Source of the DNA: Piezodorus guildinii
Taxonomy: Eukaryota; Arthropoda; Insecta; Hemiptera; Pentatomidae
Reading direction: 5' to 3'
Length of the DNA: 64,000 nt
NCBI GenBank assembly: GCA_023052935.1
Contig: CM041292.1
Location: 196,470,299-196,534,298, forward strand
Shown here: one piece after another, positions 24,201-33,909 of the stretch
Numbering within the stretch: the stretch's first letter is position 1
Layout: each line of letters begins with the position of its first letter
Position numbers and translations under genes: made by a program
Notes under the pieces: generated by a model
What the model was told of the DNA's origin: nothing
What the model saw: the letters and a program-made list of their open reading frames with translations, nothing else
The model's database searches: none

Positions 24201-24206
24201 TCCATC

Positions 24207-24720
24207 ATGGATATAAAACGTCCAGAGACTGTACATAAACTCCGTACATTTCTCGGAATGGTGAATTTTTATAGGCCATATCTTAAAGACGCAAGTGAGA
24301 CTCAAGCTATACTAAACGAATATTTAAAAGGAGCAAGGAAGAACGATCGCACGAAAATAGATTGGACAGAAGAAGCCATTAAACAGTTTGAACAGTGCAA
24401 GAAAGACCTAGCAAACGCAGCTTTGCTTGCCATTTCTAATGCAAATCTTCCAATTGCATTATTTACGGATGCTTCAGATTTTGCGATTGGTTCTGTGCTG
24501 CAGCAGTTCGAAAATCAAGGTTGGAAGCCTTTAGCCTTTTTTTACTAGCCTTTACTATTTATACCGATCACAAACCGTTAAGTTACGCATTTAATCAGAA
24601 AATTGAGAAAGCATCTCCGAGACAGCAGCGTCAGCTACAGTATATATCTCAGTTTTCAACCAAGATCAGACACGTCAGTGGAAACGACAATAATGTGGCT
24701 GATACATTATCACGACTCGA
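24207..24720 (+). pseudogene. Gypsy RNase H, internally deleted
   Basis: 24207-24548 gives the connection domain and 'IALFTDASDFAIGSVLQQ', the first RNase H Asp motif. The protein then jumps at about 24540-24550 to 'FTIYTDHKPLSYAF', missing roughly 50 residues that normally carry the catalytic Glu region, and shifts frame. 'NNVADTLSR' closes the domain. This copy cannot make active RNase H. Confidence 0.85.
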
Positions 24721-26043
24721 TGCAATGACTGTTCTAGATTACGACCAAATTGCAGCTAGTCAAAAAGATGGTCAAGACCTTAAAATGCTACAGGAATCTG
24801 ATACTTCCTTAATTTTAAAACAACATCCTCTTCCGAATGGACAAGTTCTTTGGTGTGACATTTCAACTTCAACAACTAGACCCTATATTCCTAAACAATA
24901 TAGGCGACAAGTTTTCAACAGTGTGCACTCTTTGTCTCATCCAGGAATAAAGTCCACAGTCCGACAAGTAAGAGCAAAATTTATATGGCCCGGTATTAAA
25001 AAGGATATTAAGGAATGGACTCAGGCTTGTATTGGTTGCCAGAGGAACAAGGTAATACGTCATACAAAAACACCAATAGGCCTATATGAAGAGCCAGATG
25101 ACCGATTTAGTGTAATACATTTGGATATGATCGGCCCTCTTCCACCATCAGACGACAAGATGTACTGTCTTACTGCGATTGATCGTTTTACATCATGGAT
25201 GGAAGTTATACTATTGCGGACCATAACAGCTGAGTCGGTGGGTCAAGCGTTCTACAAATATTGAATTTGCAGATTTGCGCACCTGTTAAAGTAATTACTG
25301 ACCAAGGCCGACAATTCGAATCGGAATTATTTAAAAACCTGGCTAAACTTTGCGGTATAAAGCTTCAGAGGAGTTCGCCATACCATCCACAATGTAATGG
25401 AAAAATCGAACGCCTGCATAGGACTTTAAAAACTGCTATTAAAGCTCACAATTCTCTGAAGTGGACAGAAACCTTACCTACAGTCTTACTTGGCTTACGT
25501 GCTGCTCTCCGAGATGATGGCAATCATTCGGTAGCTCACATGGTGTATGGAAAACCTTTACGACTGCCAGGTGAATTTTTTGAAGAGAAGACATCTCGAA
25601 TGGAACACGGCACTTTTCTTTCCCGTTTACAAGACCAGATGAATGCTCTTAAACCAATAAAGTCAGAAAAGAAGAATTCAACAAGTGTATTCATACACAA
25701 AGATCTCAGGGTATGCACCCATGTTTTTGTAAGATTAGATAGGGTAAAGAAGCCCCTTGAACCAGCTTATGAAGGACCGTACCTTGTAATATCAAGACAA
25801 GAAAAATACTTCACTCTTCAGATCAAAGGAAAACAGGTGAATATTTCATTAGATCGGTTGAAGCCTGCTTACATTTTAGACCCTGATGACCCCACCTGTA
25901 ATATGGATCAAGAACCTAGATTGTTGACAATGCCTATGAAGCCTCAGTCAACAAGTCAGGATGTTCCAGCTTCAGCGTCCAGAGAGGAAGTAACAACAAG
26001 AACAGGCAGAAGAGTCAGGTTTCCTCAGCGTTATCTACAGTGA
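24720..26043 (+). pseudogene. Gypsy integrase
   Basis: A HHCC zinc-binding N-terminus is seen (H..H in 'HSLSHPGI', C..C in 'CIGCQRNK'). The catalytic D-D-E is intact: 'VIHLDMIGPLP', 'VITDQGRQFES' and 'HPQCNGKIERLH'. The stop at about 25262 and restart at 25264 mark a small break between the first and second Asp. The C-terminal 'YEGPYLVISR' block is GPY/F-like. It ends about 250 bp before the 3' LTR. Confidence 0.92.
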
Positions 26044-26279
26044 TCAGTGGTGAAAAATGTCTCCAGTGATTAGTGTGTGCGATGTGTATAGTTATGTTGT
26101 TGTTTTTTGTATTTTAAAAGGTTAATTTTTTTTTTAGAAAGAGAAAATAATTGTTTTGTAAAATAAGTTATAATTGTGTTTTGTAAAATTAGTTTTTGAG
26201 TTCAGTGAAAGTTTGATAATTTTATTTATTTTTATTTTTGTATCAAAGTCTTTTGTAGTATCGTAACATACTTGATGTT

Positions 26280-26295
26280 ACTGGGAGAGGAGTAC
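26280..26295 (+). promoter_or_regulatory. Polypurine tract of the gypsy element
   Basis: 'gggagaggag' plus a few bases lies immediately before the 3' LTR TG. It primes plus-strand DNA synthesis. Confidence 0.7.
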
Positions 26296-26486
26296 TGTAG
26301 GGTTACATCATATTATCAATAATGTTGGTAACACTTATTTAATTATCGATTCTGTTAATCGATTAGGTAGAGTAGGTTAAAAGAAGGTTACAAAGAAAAG
26401 TGTGTTAATATAATGTAATGTGCAGTAATAAAAAGAATACTTTTAATGTTAAGCTGTTATTTCATTTAAATATAAAGACAGCAACA
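26296..26486 (+). repeat. 3' LTR of the gypsy element
   Basis: 191 bp, TGTAGGG...GCAACA, about 98% identical by eye to the 5' LTR outside a 3-bp indel. Confidence 0.93.
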
Positions 26487-26564
26487 GCTTCGAAAACTGG
26501 AATTCGAAAATTTTCAAGATCGCAATATTTTCCGTTACTATATATTTCATATATAGGCAAGTGA
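26487..26564 (+). mobile_element. Family A copy, piece 3 of 4
   Basis: A short stretch beginning with target duplication GCTT and containing 'cgaaaactggaattcgaaaa' and 'gatcgcaatatttt', the 3' part of family A. It ends in TATAGGCAAGTGA (26552-26564), the target duplication of the RTE, which recurs at 29801-29813. Confidence 0.88.
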
Positions 26565-26689
26565 CCTCGCGCGGAATCATTACTGCGTATGGGGAGCGTC
26601 CCACGAGTGGCGGATGTGGGGATGGTCGGTGGAATTTCCTCGGAAGCTCCTCCCGGCTAAGTCCGATGGACTCGCTGACCAACAATGAA

Positions 26690-26864
26690 AGCGGCCCTCC
26701 AGCTTGCTGGAGGGTGTGACGTAGGTTCGAACGCCCTATTCACATGTTTTAGTTCACAAAATACCACAAACAGTCATGGATTCCTCTGAGGTAAAACGCC
26801 CATTATCCGGAAGTAAACTAGTCCTCCGTTCGGGTCTCCGGGTGGGGACTGCTTCAGAGGAATC
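26690..26864 (+). promoter_or_regulatory. Structured RTE 5' UTR
   Basis: It holds a near-perfect hairpin (ccctccagc / gctggaggg, about 26694-26715), a Pol III B-box-like 'ggttcgaacgcc' at about 26723, and an 11-bp perfect inverted repeat GATTCCTCTGA / TCAGAGGAATC at 26779-26789 and 26854-26864 that spans the ORF start. These may be RNA structure for translation or promoter elements; I have no functional proof. Confidence 0.5.
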
Positions 26865-29782
26865 TAGGCGCAAGATGTAAAGTAGAGATCTAACAATAGG
26901 GACGTGGAACGTTAGAAGTTTAAATACGGCAGGTGGGTTAAAGTCGGTCGCGAATGAAGTTAAGGGGTACCATTTAAATATCGTTGCATTACAAGAGGTT
27001 CGCTGGCCAGGGGAGGGTTCGTTAACAGAAGGAAAGTATACTATTTGGTACGGGGGGAGCGTTAATTATTATTTAGGTACCGGGTTTCTGATTAGGAATA
27101 GATTTCTTTCCGCATTACAGGATGTACAGTTCTTTAGTGAAAGAATATAGGTTGCTATATTTGAGGGTCGTTGGTTTAAAATCGCGTTTATAAACATTCA
27201 TTCTCCCACCGAAGATAGTGATGATGAAGTCAAATGTGAATTTTATGATAAACTAGAGTCGGTTTACGATAAGTTACCGCGAAATTACATTAAAATAATA
27301 CTAGGTGACGCGAACGCAAAGGTTGGAAGGGAAGAAGTATATCGTCCTACAATCGGTAAAGAAAGTTTGCACGAATATAGTAATGATAATAGGACCCGAC
27401 TAATAAACTTTGCCATTTCGAAAAACCTAATAATCAAAAGTACTACGTTTAAACATAAGAACATTCATAAGTATACGTGGACATCGCCGGATGGACAAAC
27501 TTGGAATCAAATAGATCATGTTTTAGTACAAAACAGATGGCAAAGTAGCATAATTAACGTGAGATCGTATCGTGGTGCAGAATGCGGTTCTGATCATGAA
27601 TTAGTAATCGCGAAACTTCGACAAAAACTAAATACGAAAAAGAGAACACCAAACTATATTCATCCCGAGAATTTTGATGTTGTTAAATTGAACAACCCCA
27701 AAATTAGAAAAAAATTCGCGATAGAAGTAAAAAATAGGTTCGATGCTTTGGAATCTTCAGACGAGGAACACGAAGATGTAAACAAATTATGGGAAGGGAT
27801 CAGGGATAATATTAAAGAGGTCGGTAACTTATGTCTTGGGAAAATCGAAAATAAAAAGAACAAGCCTTGGTTCGACAGGGATTGTCAAAATATGTGTGAA
27901 AAAAGAAAAACCGCTAAACTGAATTCCTTAAATAATCCAAGCGATAATAATGTGGCTTACTTTCGGTTAGTTTAAAAATCGAAACTTCAAAATTCTTAAA
28001 AAATAAGAAAAGAGAGTATCTTAAAGCCAAAATAATAGAAATAGAAAAACACAGAAGCGAAAATAACGTAAGAGAGATGTACAAAAGTATAAACAAATCG
28101 CGTAAAATATTTGAACCTCTATGCGAATAACAAGATGCGAATAACAACATAATTGCGGATCCGAATGAGATATTAAATAAATTTAAACAACACTTTGACG
28201 GCATTCTAAATACGGAAAATAATAATCAATCTCCTCCCTCTGAATACCAGAGCGCTGAACCATGGGTAGACGCACCGAGTAAAGAGGAAGTCGAAATGGC
28301 GATAGGAAAATTAAAACGGTATAAAGCTGCAGGAAATGATAATATCACGAGTGAATTAATCAAAGCGTGTGGAGAAGCGGGCGTTTCCAAATTACATGTT
28401 TTAGTTGAAATGATCTGGGAAAATGAAAAAATACCCGAAGAATGGAAAGAATCAATACTTATTCCGATTCACAAAAAAGGACCGAGGACGAATTGTAACA
28501 ACTATCGTGGGATCTCTCTTCTCCCAGTATGCTATAAAATATTCTCGTCAATACTAACTAGCCGAATCACGGAATACGCTGAGGAAATTATCGGAGACTA
28601 CCAATGTGGTTTTAGGCGGAATCGCTCGACTATTGATCAAATATTTTCCTTACGTCAAATATTAGAGAAGAAGCTGGACAACGGTGTAGTCTATCAACTT
28701 TATATAGATTTTAAAAAGGCTTATGATTCAATAGACCGTCAGAAGCTATATAACATCATGATTGAACAGGGGATACCTAAAAAGTTAGTAAGCCTAGTAG
28801 AGATGTGTTTGTCGGATACATTTTATTAAGTTAGAATCGGTCATAATTACTCCGACAGATTTGAGGTGCGATCGGGTTTGAAACAGGGTGACTCCCTTTC
28901 ATCTGTTTTGTTTAATATAGCCTTAGAATATGTTATAGAAAAGGTGATGGGTACCGAGAAAGGCTTAAATATGGGTGACAAGATTCCGGTTTTGGGGTAT
29001 GCCGATGATTTGGTACTACTAGGTGAAGACACGGAAACTATACAACTAAATACAAGTGTGTTAATAAAAACTGGTAAACAAATAGGTCTCGAATTAAATA
29101 CCGATAAGACGAAATATATGATTAGTTGCAGAAATGGTGGCGATCTTGATGATATTAATATTTCAGGTCATACTTTTGAACACGTTGAGAAATTCAAGTA
29201 TTTAGGTTTAATGATAACAAGAAAAAATGAAATCCAGGAAGAAATAAAGTCCCGGTTAAAGGTGGGAAATGCGTGCTATTATTCAGTTGATAAATTACTT
29301 AGCTCGCGGCTTCTGTCTAAAAACTTAAGGTTAGAATTTATAAAACTATTATTCTTCCAACGGTTTTTTACGGATGCGAAACGTGGCCGCTTACTTTGAA
29401 GGATGAACAACGGCTTAAGGTCTTCGAAAATAAGGTATTGCGTAAAATATTTGGTCCGAAGAGAGATGAGGCTACTGGGAAGTTCAGAAGGTTGCACAAC
29501 GTACAACAATTGAGGAAAATGTATCCTGTGAATATAATTGAGCTGATTGCATCGGGGAGACTCAAATGGGCGAGTAAAGTTGTTGGGCTCGATGACGAGC
29601 GGATTCCGAGAAAGTTGGTATTTGCTGATCCGACTGGTAGGCGTCCGAAAGGTAGACCGAAGCGTAGATGGGAGGATTGCGTTAAGGCTGATCTCGGGGG
29701 CTTGTGCTTGAATGGTGAACATTGGACGAGTTTGTGTAGGCGGAATTTGGTGGTATCGGCATCGAACCTTCGGGTTCACTAA
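26776..29782 (+). pseudogene. RTE endonuclease-reverse transcriptase ORF
   Basis: The best start is ATG 26776, in frame with the endonuclease. A second ATG at 26875 is followed at once by TAA. Endonuclease motifs: 'GTWNVRSLN', 'VALQEVRWPG', 'ILGDANAKVG', 'GSDHELVI'. RT motifs: 'KAAGNDNITSELIKACG', 'YRGISLLPVCYKI', 'QCGFRRNRST', 'IDFKKAYDSIDR', 'GLKQGDSLSSVLFN', 'YADDLVLLG' (catalytic). C-terminal: 'RPKGRPKRRWEDCV'. Breaks: TAA 26878, TAG about 27148, frameshift 27960-28290, stop about 28828, frameshift about 29370-29395. It encodes an EN-RT typical of the RTE clade, without RNase H or ORF1. Confidence 0.93.
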
Positions 29783-29800
29783 GCCTATTATTATTATTAT

Positions 29801-29832
29801 TATAGGCAAGTGAAAGTAAAATTACATTTCAT
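29801..29832 (+). mobile_element. Family A copy, piece 4 of 4 (3' end)
   Basis: It begins with the RTE target duplication and reads 'gcaagtgaaagtaaaatta', the 3' end of family A, including the GTGAAAGT of its inverted repeat. Confidence 0.8.
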
Positions 29833-29904
29833 ATGAATTAATTCATACAAAAAGCGAAATTATTTATATTTATAAAAATTAATTAGCATACAAATAAATT
29901 AATT

Positions 29905-29912
29905 TTAGTTAT

Positions 29913-29948
<36 letters not shown>

Positions 29949-29950
29949 AT
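29905..29950. repeat. (AT)n microsatellite
   Basis: Alternating AT interrupted once at about 29921. Confidence 0.85.
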
Positions 29951-29978
29951 AAGGAAAGAAATATTGTTAAGTTAAATT

Positions 29979-29988
29979 AAAAAAAAAA
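29979..29988 (-). terminator. Pol III terminator of tRNA-Sec
   Basis: Ten T on the minus strand (A on the plus strand), starting three bases after the tRNA discriminator base. This is a standard RNA polymerase III termination signal. Confidence 0.85.
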
Positions 29989-29991
29989 GTT

Positions 29992-30078
29992 CGCCCAACA
30001 GGTGGAATCGAACCACTCCGACCTGAGCCGGCTACAGATTTGATGCCTGCACCGCGGACCACCACGGCTCAGCTGGGC
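29992..30078 (-). tRNA. tRNA-Sec (anticodon TCA)
   Basis: An 87-nt selenocysteine tRNA, the adaptor that inserts Sec at UGA with SECIS elements. It has a 7-bp acceptor (GCCCAGC / GTTGGGC) with G73, a 6-bp D stem (CCGTGG / CCGCGG), a long variable arm (CCGGC / GTCGG) and a T arm 'GTGGTTCGATTCCAC'. The anticodon stem-loop is CAGG-CATCAAA-TCTG with TCA at 30041-30043. The layout is that of eukaryotic tRNA-Sec, and several stem pairs differ from the vertebrate gene by paired changes, which argues for selection. Oddity: A instead of T at position 33 (plus base 30044). A T-run terminator follows. No clear upstream PSE was identified. Alternatives: a recent pseudogene or an allele. Confidence 0.88.
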
Positions 30079-30364
30079 GAAAGTTTTATATTCTTTATTA
30101 TCATTTTAGCTTAATAAACATGACAAATAAAGTTTAATTAAATTAATTTAAATAATGCAAATAAATATTTTTTAAAAAATCCAATGACACACTCCAGCGG
30201 ATCCTGTGCTCTCACTAACAAGTATAAAATCCAAATTTAGGCCATTGAAATGATTTAAAGGCATTATTTGAAGAAAGTGAAAGGCAGGACGAAATTAAAA
30301 ACAACAAATAATAACTAAACTTTTGATGGATAAACATTGTCGTCAAAATTGAGTGGTAAGTGTT
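30079..30364. other. No gene; upstream flank of tRNA-Sec
   Basis: A+T-rich. tRNA-Sec genes use upstream PSE and TATA elements, which should lie here on the minus strand; TATA-like strings occur close to the gene (30083-30090) but not at a spacing I can defend. Confidence 0.4.
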
Positions 30365-30560
30365 GGAGGGAGCGGCGTGGTTAGTGGATAGAGCACTCGT
30401 CTACTGTGTTCCTGGTCCTGGGTTCGAATCCGGCTATAACGGAATATTATTTATCTGTTGTTTCAGCCGGGGGCGATCCTGGGGTATGGAGACCCTGCTG
30501 GGGAACACCCAGCCTCTATAAAGTGGGTACCCGAAAAAACTCTACTAAAAAAAGGCTACT
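30365..30560 (+). mobile_element. tRNA-derived SINE
   Basis: The head has an A box (TGGTTAGTGG, about 30379-30388) and a B box (GGTTCGAATCC, about 30421-30431), spaced as in a tRNA but without foldable tRNA stems. A body ending in A-rich sequence (about 30533-30556) follows. Pol III promoted, non-coding, mobilised by a LINE. Confidence 0.7.
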
Positions 30561-30925
30561 AAGTCGCATCACTGCCTGGGAAATGAAGTTTCTTAGAAGA
30601 ATTGTGGGGAAGATACTGAAAGAATGTGTCCGGAATGAAAGGGTCAGGGAAGAGCTTAATGTATGCTCTGTTCTGGAAGTCCTAGACAAGAGGCAATTGG
30701 GATGGTATGGTCATGACTGCCAAATAGACCACCACCGGAACCCAATTTAAACAATGGAGGTAAGGCCCTTAGGAAGAAGACCTAGATGATCTCCTATATC
30801 ACCCACATGGAGCGAATAGGGATGCGTAGAGGTAAAACTCTGGGCGGGATAAGAAACCTCGCCTGGAACAGAAACGGTTGGTACCAATAGCTAGACCATC
30901 TATGTAGAGGCAAAATAAGAAGAAA
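30561..30925 (+). pseudogene. RTE-like LINE C-terminal fragment
   Basis: 'EMKFLRRIVGK', 'RVREELNV', 'DKRQLGWYGH' and a degraded 'LGRRPR..P' block are the C-terminal pattern of RTE-type ORFs. An (A/G)-rich AAGAAG-like tail ends it. It differs from the RTE at 26565-29800, so it is another subfamily. Multiple stops. Confidence 0.7.
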
Positions 30926-31329
30926 AAAATAAGGATCATAATTATGCACTTTTATCGTGGTTTATTTAAGTTGTGAACATAACGTTTGAATTCACTAAAA
31001 CGTAATAATAATGACTTTAGTCCAACTGAAAATCGAGAGTAAACATCCTAATAGTTAGAGCATCAATTTGAGAGGAGAGGAGATCGTGGAAAATATGGAA
31101 TTTAATTGTAGAAAGAGAGGGAGCATGGTGTTTATTTGATGAGAAGAAAGTCCAAATGATGGTTTTTCTTCTGTGAAAAGATAAATTTTTTTTTTTCATA
31201 TCCTATGGTTTTATTTTTACACAAAATGCAATACAAATATGATACGTACACATGTCACAGATATTTGTTCTTCTATTACCTCAAGGTATTCTAAGGAGGA
31301 TTTCTATATGCGCTGCATACACTAATAAC
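30926..31329. other. No gene recognised
   Basis: Unassigned sequence; short frames only. Confidence 0.4.
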
Positions 31330-32075
31330 ATTTCAAGAGTTTCTATGCCTTTATGTATCAATTACAAAATGGGAGGGACCATTCTTCAGGGTTTTGGCAA
31401 TAAATTGAGCTCAGGCATAGCCCGAACTCCTTCCCTCGGCGACAACGTCAACGAGAGGTAGTGATCCATGCCACCTCCCAGGCTTGGGTGGTGGGGTGAT
31501 ATCAGAAAACAATGGGTTAGCATAGGCCTTCAGCCCATCAAAAAATTGTATGTGCCTCCGGCTGATGTATTCAGGCACTGTTGGCAATACTAACTCTTTA
31601 TGTAGGATATGACCCTCTTCTCTCTAAGCTGGTACCTCTGACAATACGCCGAAGGATAGAGTTCTAGGACGTATGTAATTGTTTGAGAGTGGATTTGAAT
31701 AGATGCCGGATCAAGGGCGCACCTTTGTAGCTTTATAGATCTGTAGTTTCAGCCTCAGTGACAGCTTAGGTGACGTGAGTAGATGATTAAGTCTATAGCC
31801 CTTTCTCCTGGCCAGTTTGAGTCGTTCCCGGGCGTGACAAGAGAAGATGAGGTGACTATTTAGAGTGACGCCCAGGTAGAGGATGGAATAAGAGACTTGC
31901 AGTGTTTCTCCGTTTACTTTGAAATCAGTAGGCAAGGCGCTCTTCCCCTTCTGGAACGACATTACAATGGCATCTGTCTTCTTCGGGTTCACCCTAATGC
32001 CAATCTCCTCCAGCTCATCTACAATAGTGTTCGATGCTTCTTTTGCCAGGGTGAGAAATGAACAGATCAAAAGTA
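31330..32075 (-). pseudogene. Jockey/I-type LINE ORF2 fragment
   Basis: Minus-strand RT thumb: 'IGIRVNPKKTDAIVMSF', 'LYLGVTLNSHL', 'KLQIYKAT' (31711-32070), followed in other frames by 'PTVPEYISRRHIQFFDGLKA' around 31550. It begins just after where the catalytic FADD would be, so it is internally truncated or 5'-truncated. It is a different lineage from the dominant Jockey subfamily. Confidence 0.75.
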
Positions 32076-32344
32076 CGGAATCCCGTTTTTGTTAATGAAT
32101 TCAGACACAATGTACGAGATTAAAACCATGTAATTTTTTATGTTTTACATATTCTCAATATTTCAAAGCAATCTTTCTTATTCTGTTACATCTATCTCGT
32201 TTGATCTTAGTACTGATAAATATCTGCAATACGGGTTAGAAAGATGTTTTCACAATAAATAGTTTAGGCTATTACTGAAAATTATTTAATACCGTGACCA
32301 GAACTATGTTATCCTTTCTTTCAGTCATTCCTGTTTATTATTTT

Positions 32345-33000
32345 ATTCGACTTCCTGCCCTTCCACTATCATTTAATAACATTACACCTACTCCTGTAGA
32401 ACAAATCCGATTCCAAGGTCTCCATATTCTCTAGCGCCTTTCTTGGAATCTTCGCACAAGGCTGAAAAGACAAGAAACTGCTCGAAGATACCGATATTAT
32501 TACTATAAGATATTACTACGACACTTACTAGACGAACGCTCAAAACTTCCAGTATATTACAAAAGACTCATATACATCACTATTATCAGACCTATTTAGA
32601 AATATGGAATCGAGCTTCGGGGCTCTACTAAACCATCTAAGTCCTCCCGCATCTAATCCTTACAATCTCGTAAAATCCTTCGCAAAATCCTGAATGCCCC
32701 TTTTTTTGACACAAATCAAGTTCTTCATTATGACCTAAACATCCCATTTATTGCAGACATAGCCCGTGATATACACAGCTCTTTCCAATATAAACTCCCT
32801 GTCTACACAAATTCACTTCTCCGTAATATTTCTTCCTTAGATATCCCTGCTAATCCTCCTAGACGATTGGAAAGAAGGTTACACTGGGTAGTTCTGTCTC
32901 AAGATATTTTCGCGAATTTTCTTCTCTCTGCATGTTTACTCATTGTGTAATGCAATACAGTTTTAAATTAAAATAATAAATAAAAATAAATAAAATATTT
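32345..33000 (+). mobile_element. 5'-truncated Jockey-type LINE tail
   Basis: Collinear with the ORF2 end: the degraded 'YLGLLLDKRLTWN' region near 32405-32465, the 'kigger' block at 32580-32640 and 'CCTAGACGATTGGAAAGAAGG' near 32857 (terminal Arg-rich codons). The 3' UTR ends 'aatacagttttaaattaaaa'. Frameshifted. Confidence 0.82.
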
Positions 33001-33905
33001 ATTCATATTTAAAAAAAAACAGGATATAATAAACTCTTTAATCAATATCATTCGTCCGATTAGCCATAGTAGCATAAAATTAGCGTAAAACGAATGAACA
33101 AACATCAATATTATCATAGTCTTTGCTTTTGACGGATTTTTGTATTATTCAACAAAAGAAAGCGGTATAAGGATTATAATTATCTGATATCAATTATATA
33201 AACATTAAATTTCCATTACTATAACTATTATAATCTACAATTGGAATAAACATTTGTAATTACATAAATGAAGTGAGATGTGTGTTAAATGTATGGGTTA
33301 AATACCATCATATATCTTAATACTGTAGAAAGATGACTGCACTTGCAGTACGTAAATACTTGAGCAGAGTAATTAGCATTAATGGAATCATGAATAATCT
33401 ACTTTAATTCGTAATCAAGAATAATATAGCTATTTCCATTTCTGTGATCTATATATACTAAGTAAGTTCTAAGGGTAATTGCGTCAGTAGCCTGACCTGA
33501 AAAAGAAAAAGATGCATTTAAATGCATGAATTCTTATATTAAAATAGTATTTTATCGAAGAAATGTTTACCAAGGAAAATTTATGTTTTAATATCACAAA
33601 CCAGAAGTCTTTGCTCCACTAAAAGTCTTTTTATGTACAAAATATTTACCATTTCATTTAATATAATCTGAGGTTTGTCTTTGGAACACAAAGATTTTAG
33701 GTAAATATTAAATTTTTTACAGTTATCTTGAGATAGATTTTTAATATAGTTATACATACTCTGTAATAAAAGTGTTCATTGTCAGTTTTAAAACAACTCA
33801 GATTTTTTTAAAAATATTTTTAAAGCCTATGTTTTATTGAGGAAAGCAATGATATAATTTTTAATGGAATTTTAAAAATATATTGATTTAGGTCTGTAGT
33901 TTATT
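33001..33905. other. AT-rich, no gene recognised
   Basis: No motif or repeat I can name; only short frames. Confidence 0.5.
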
Positions 33906-33909
33906 AGGT

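Larger units (their letters stand above)
21956..26486 (+). mobile_element. Ty3/gypsy LTR retrotransposon
   Basis: A 4531-bp element with TG...CA LTRs, PBS, gag, protease, RT, RNase H, integrase and a polypurine tract. It has 4-bp target duplications GCTT (21952-21955, 26487-26490) inside family A. There is no env. The coding region is interrupted by in-frame stops and a deletion in RNase H. The LTRs differ by about three substitutions and a 3-bp indel, so the insertion is fairly recent. Confidence 0.93.
26565..29800 (+). mobile_element. RTE-clade LINE, near full length
   Basis: A 3236-bp element: a structured 5' UTR, one long ORF (endonuclease plus RT), almost no 3' UTR and a 3' tail of ATT/TTA trinucleotides (29785-29800). 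All are hallmarks of RTE. A 13-bp target duplication TATAGGCAAGTGA flanks it, partly ambiguous with the TTA tail. It is inserted in family A. The ORF has several stops and frame changes. Confidence 0.92.

Noticed and set aside
26720..26740. Possible tRNA gene from GGTTCGAACGCC
   Set aside because: No cloverleaf stems or A box at the right distance; it lies within the RTE leader.
30365..30445. Possible true tRNA at the SINE head
   Set aside because: A and B boxes are present but the acceptor and anticodon stems do not pair, and a SINE body follows.
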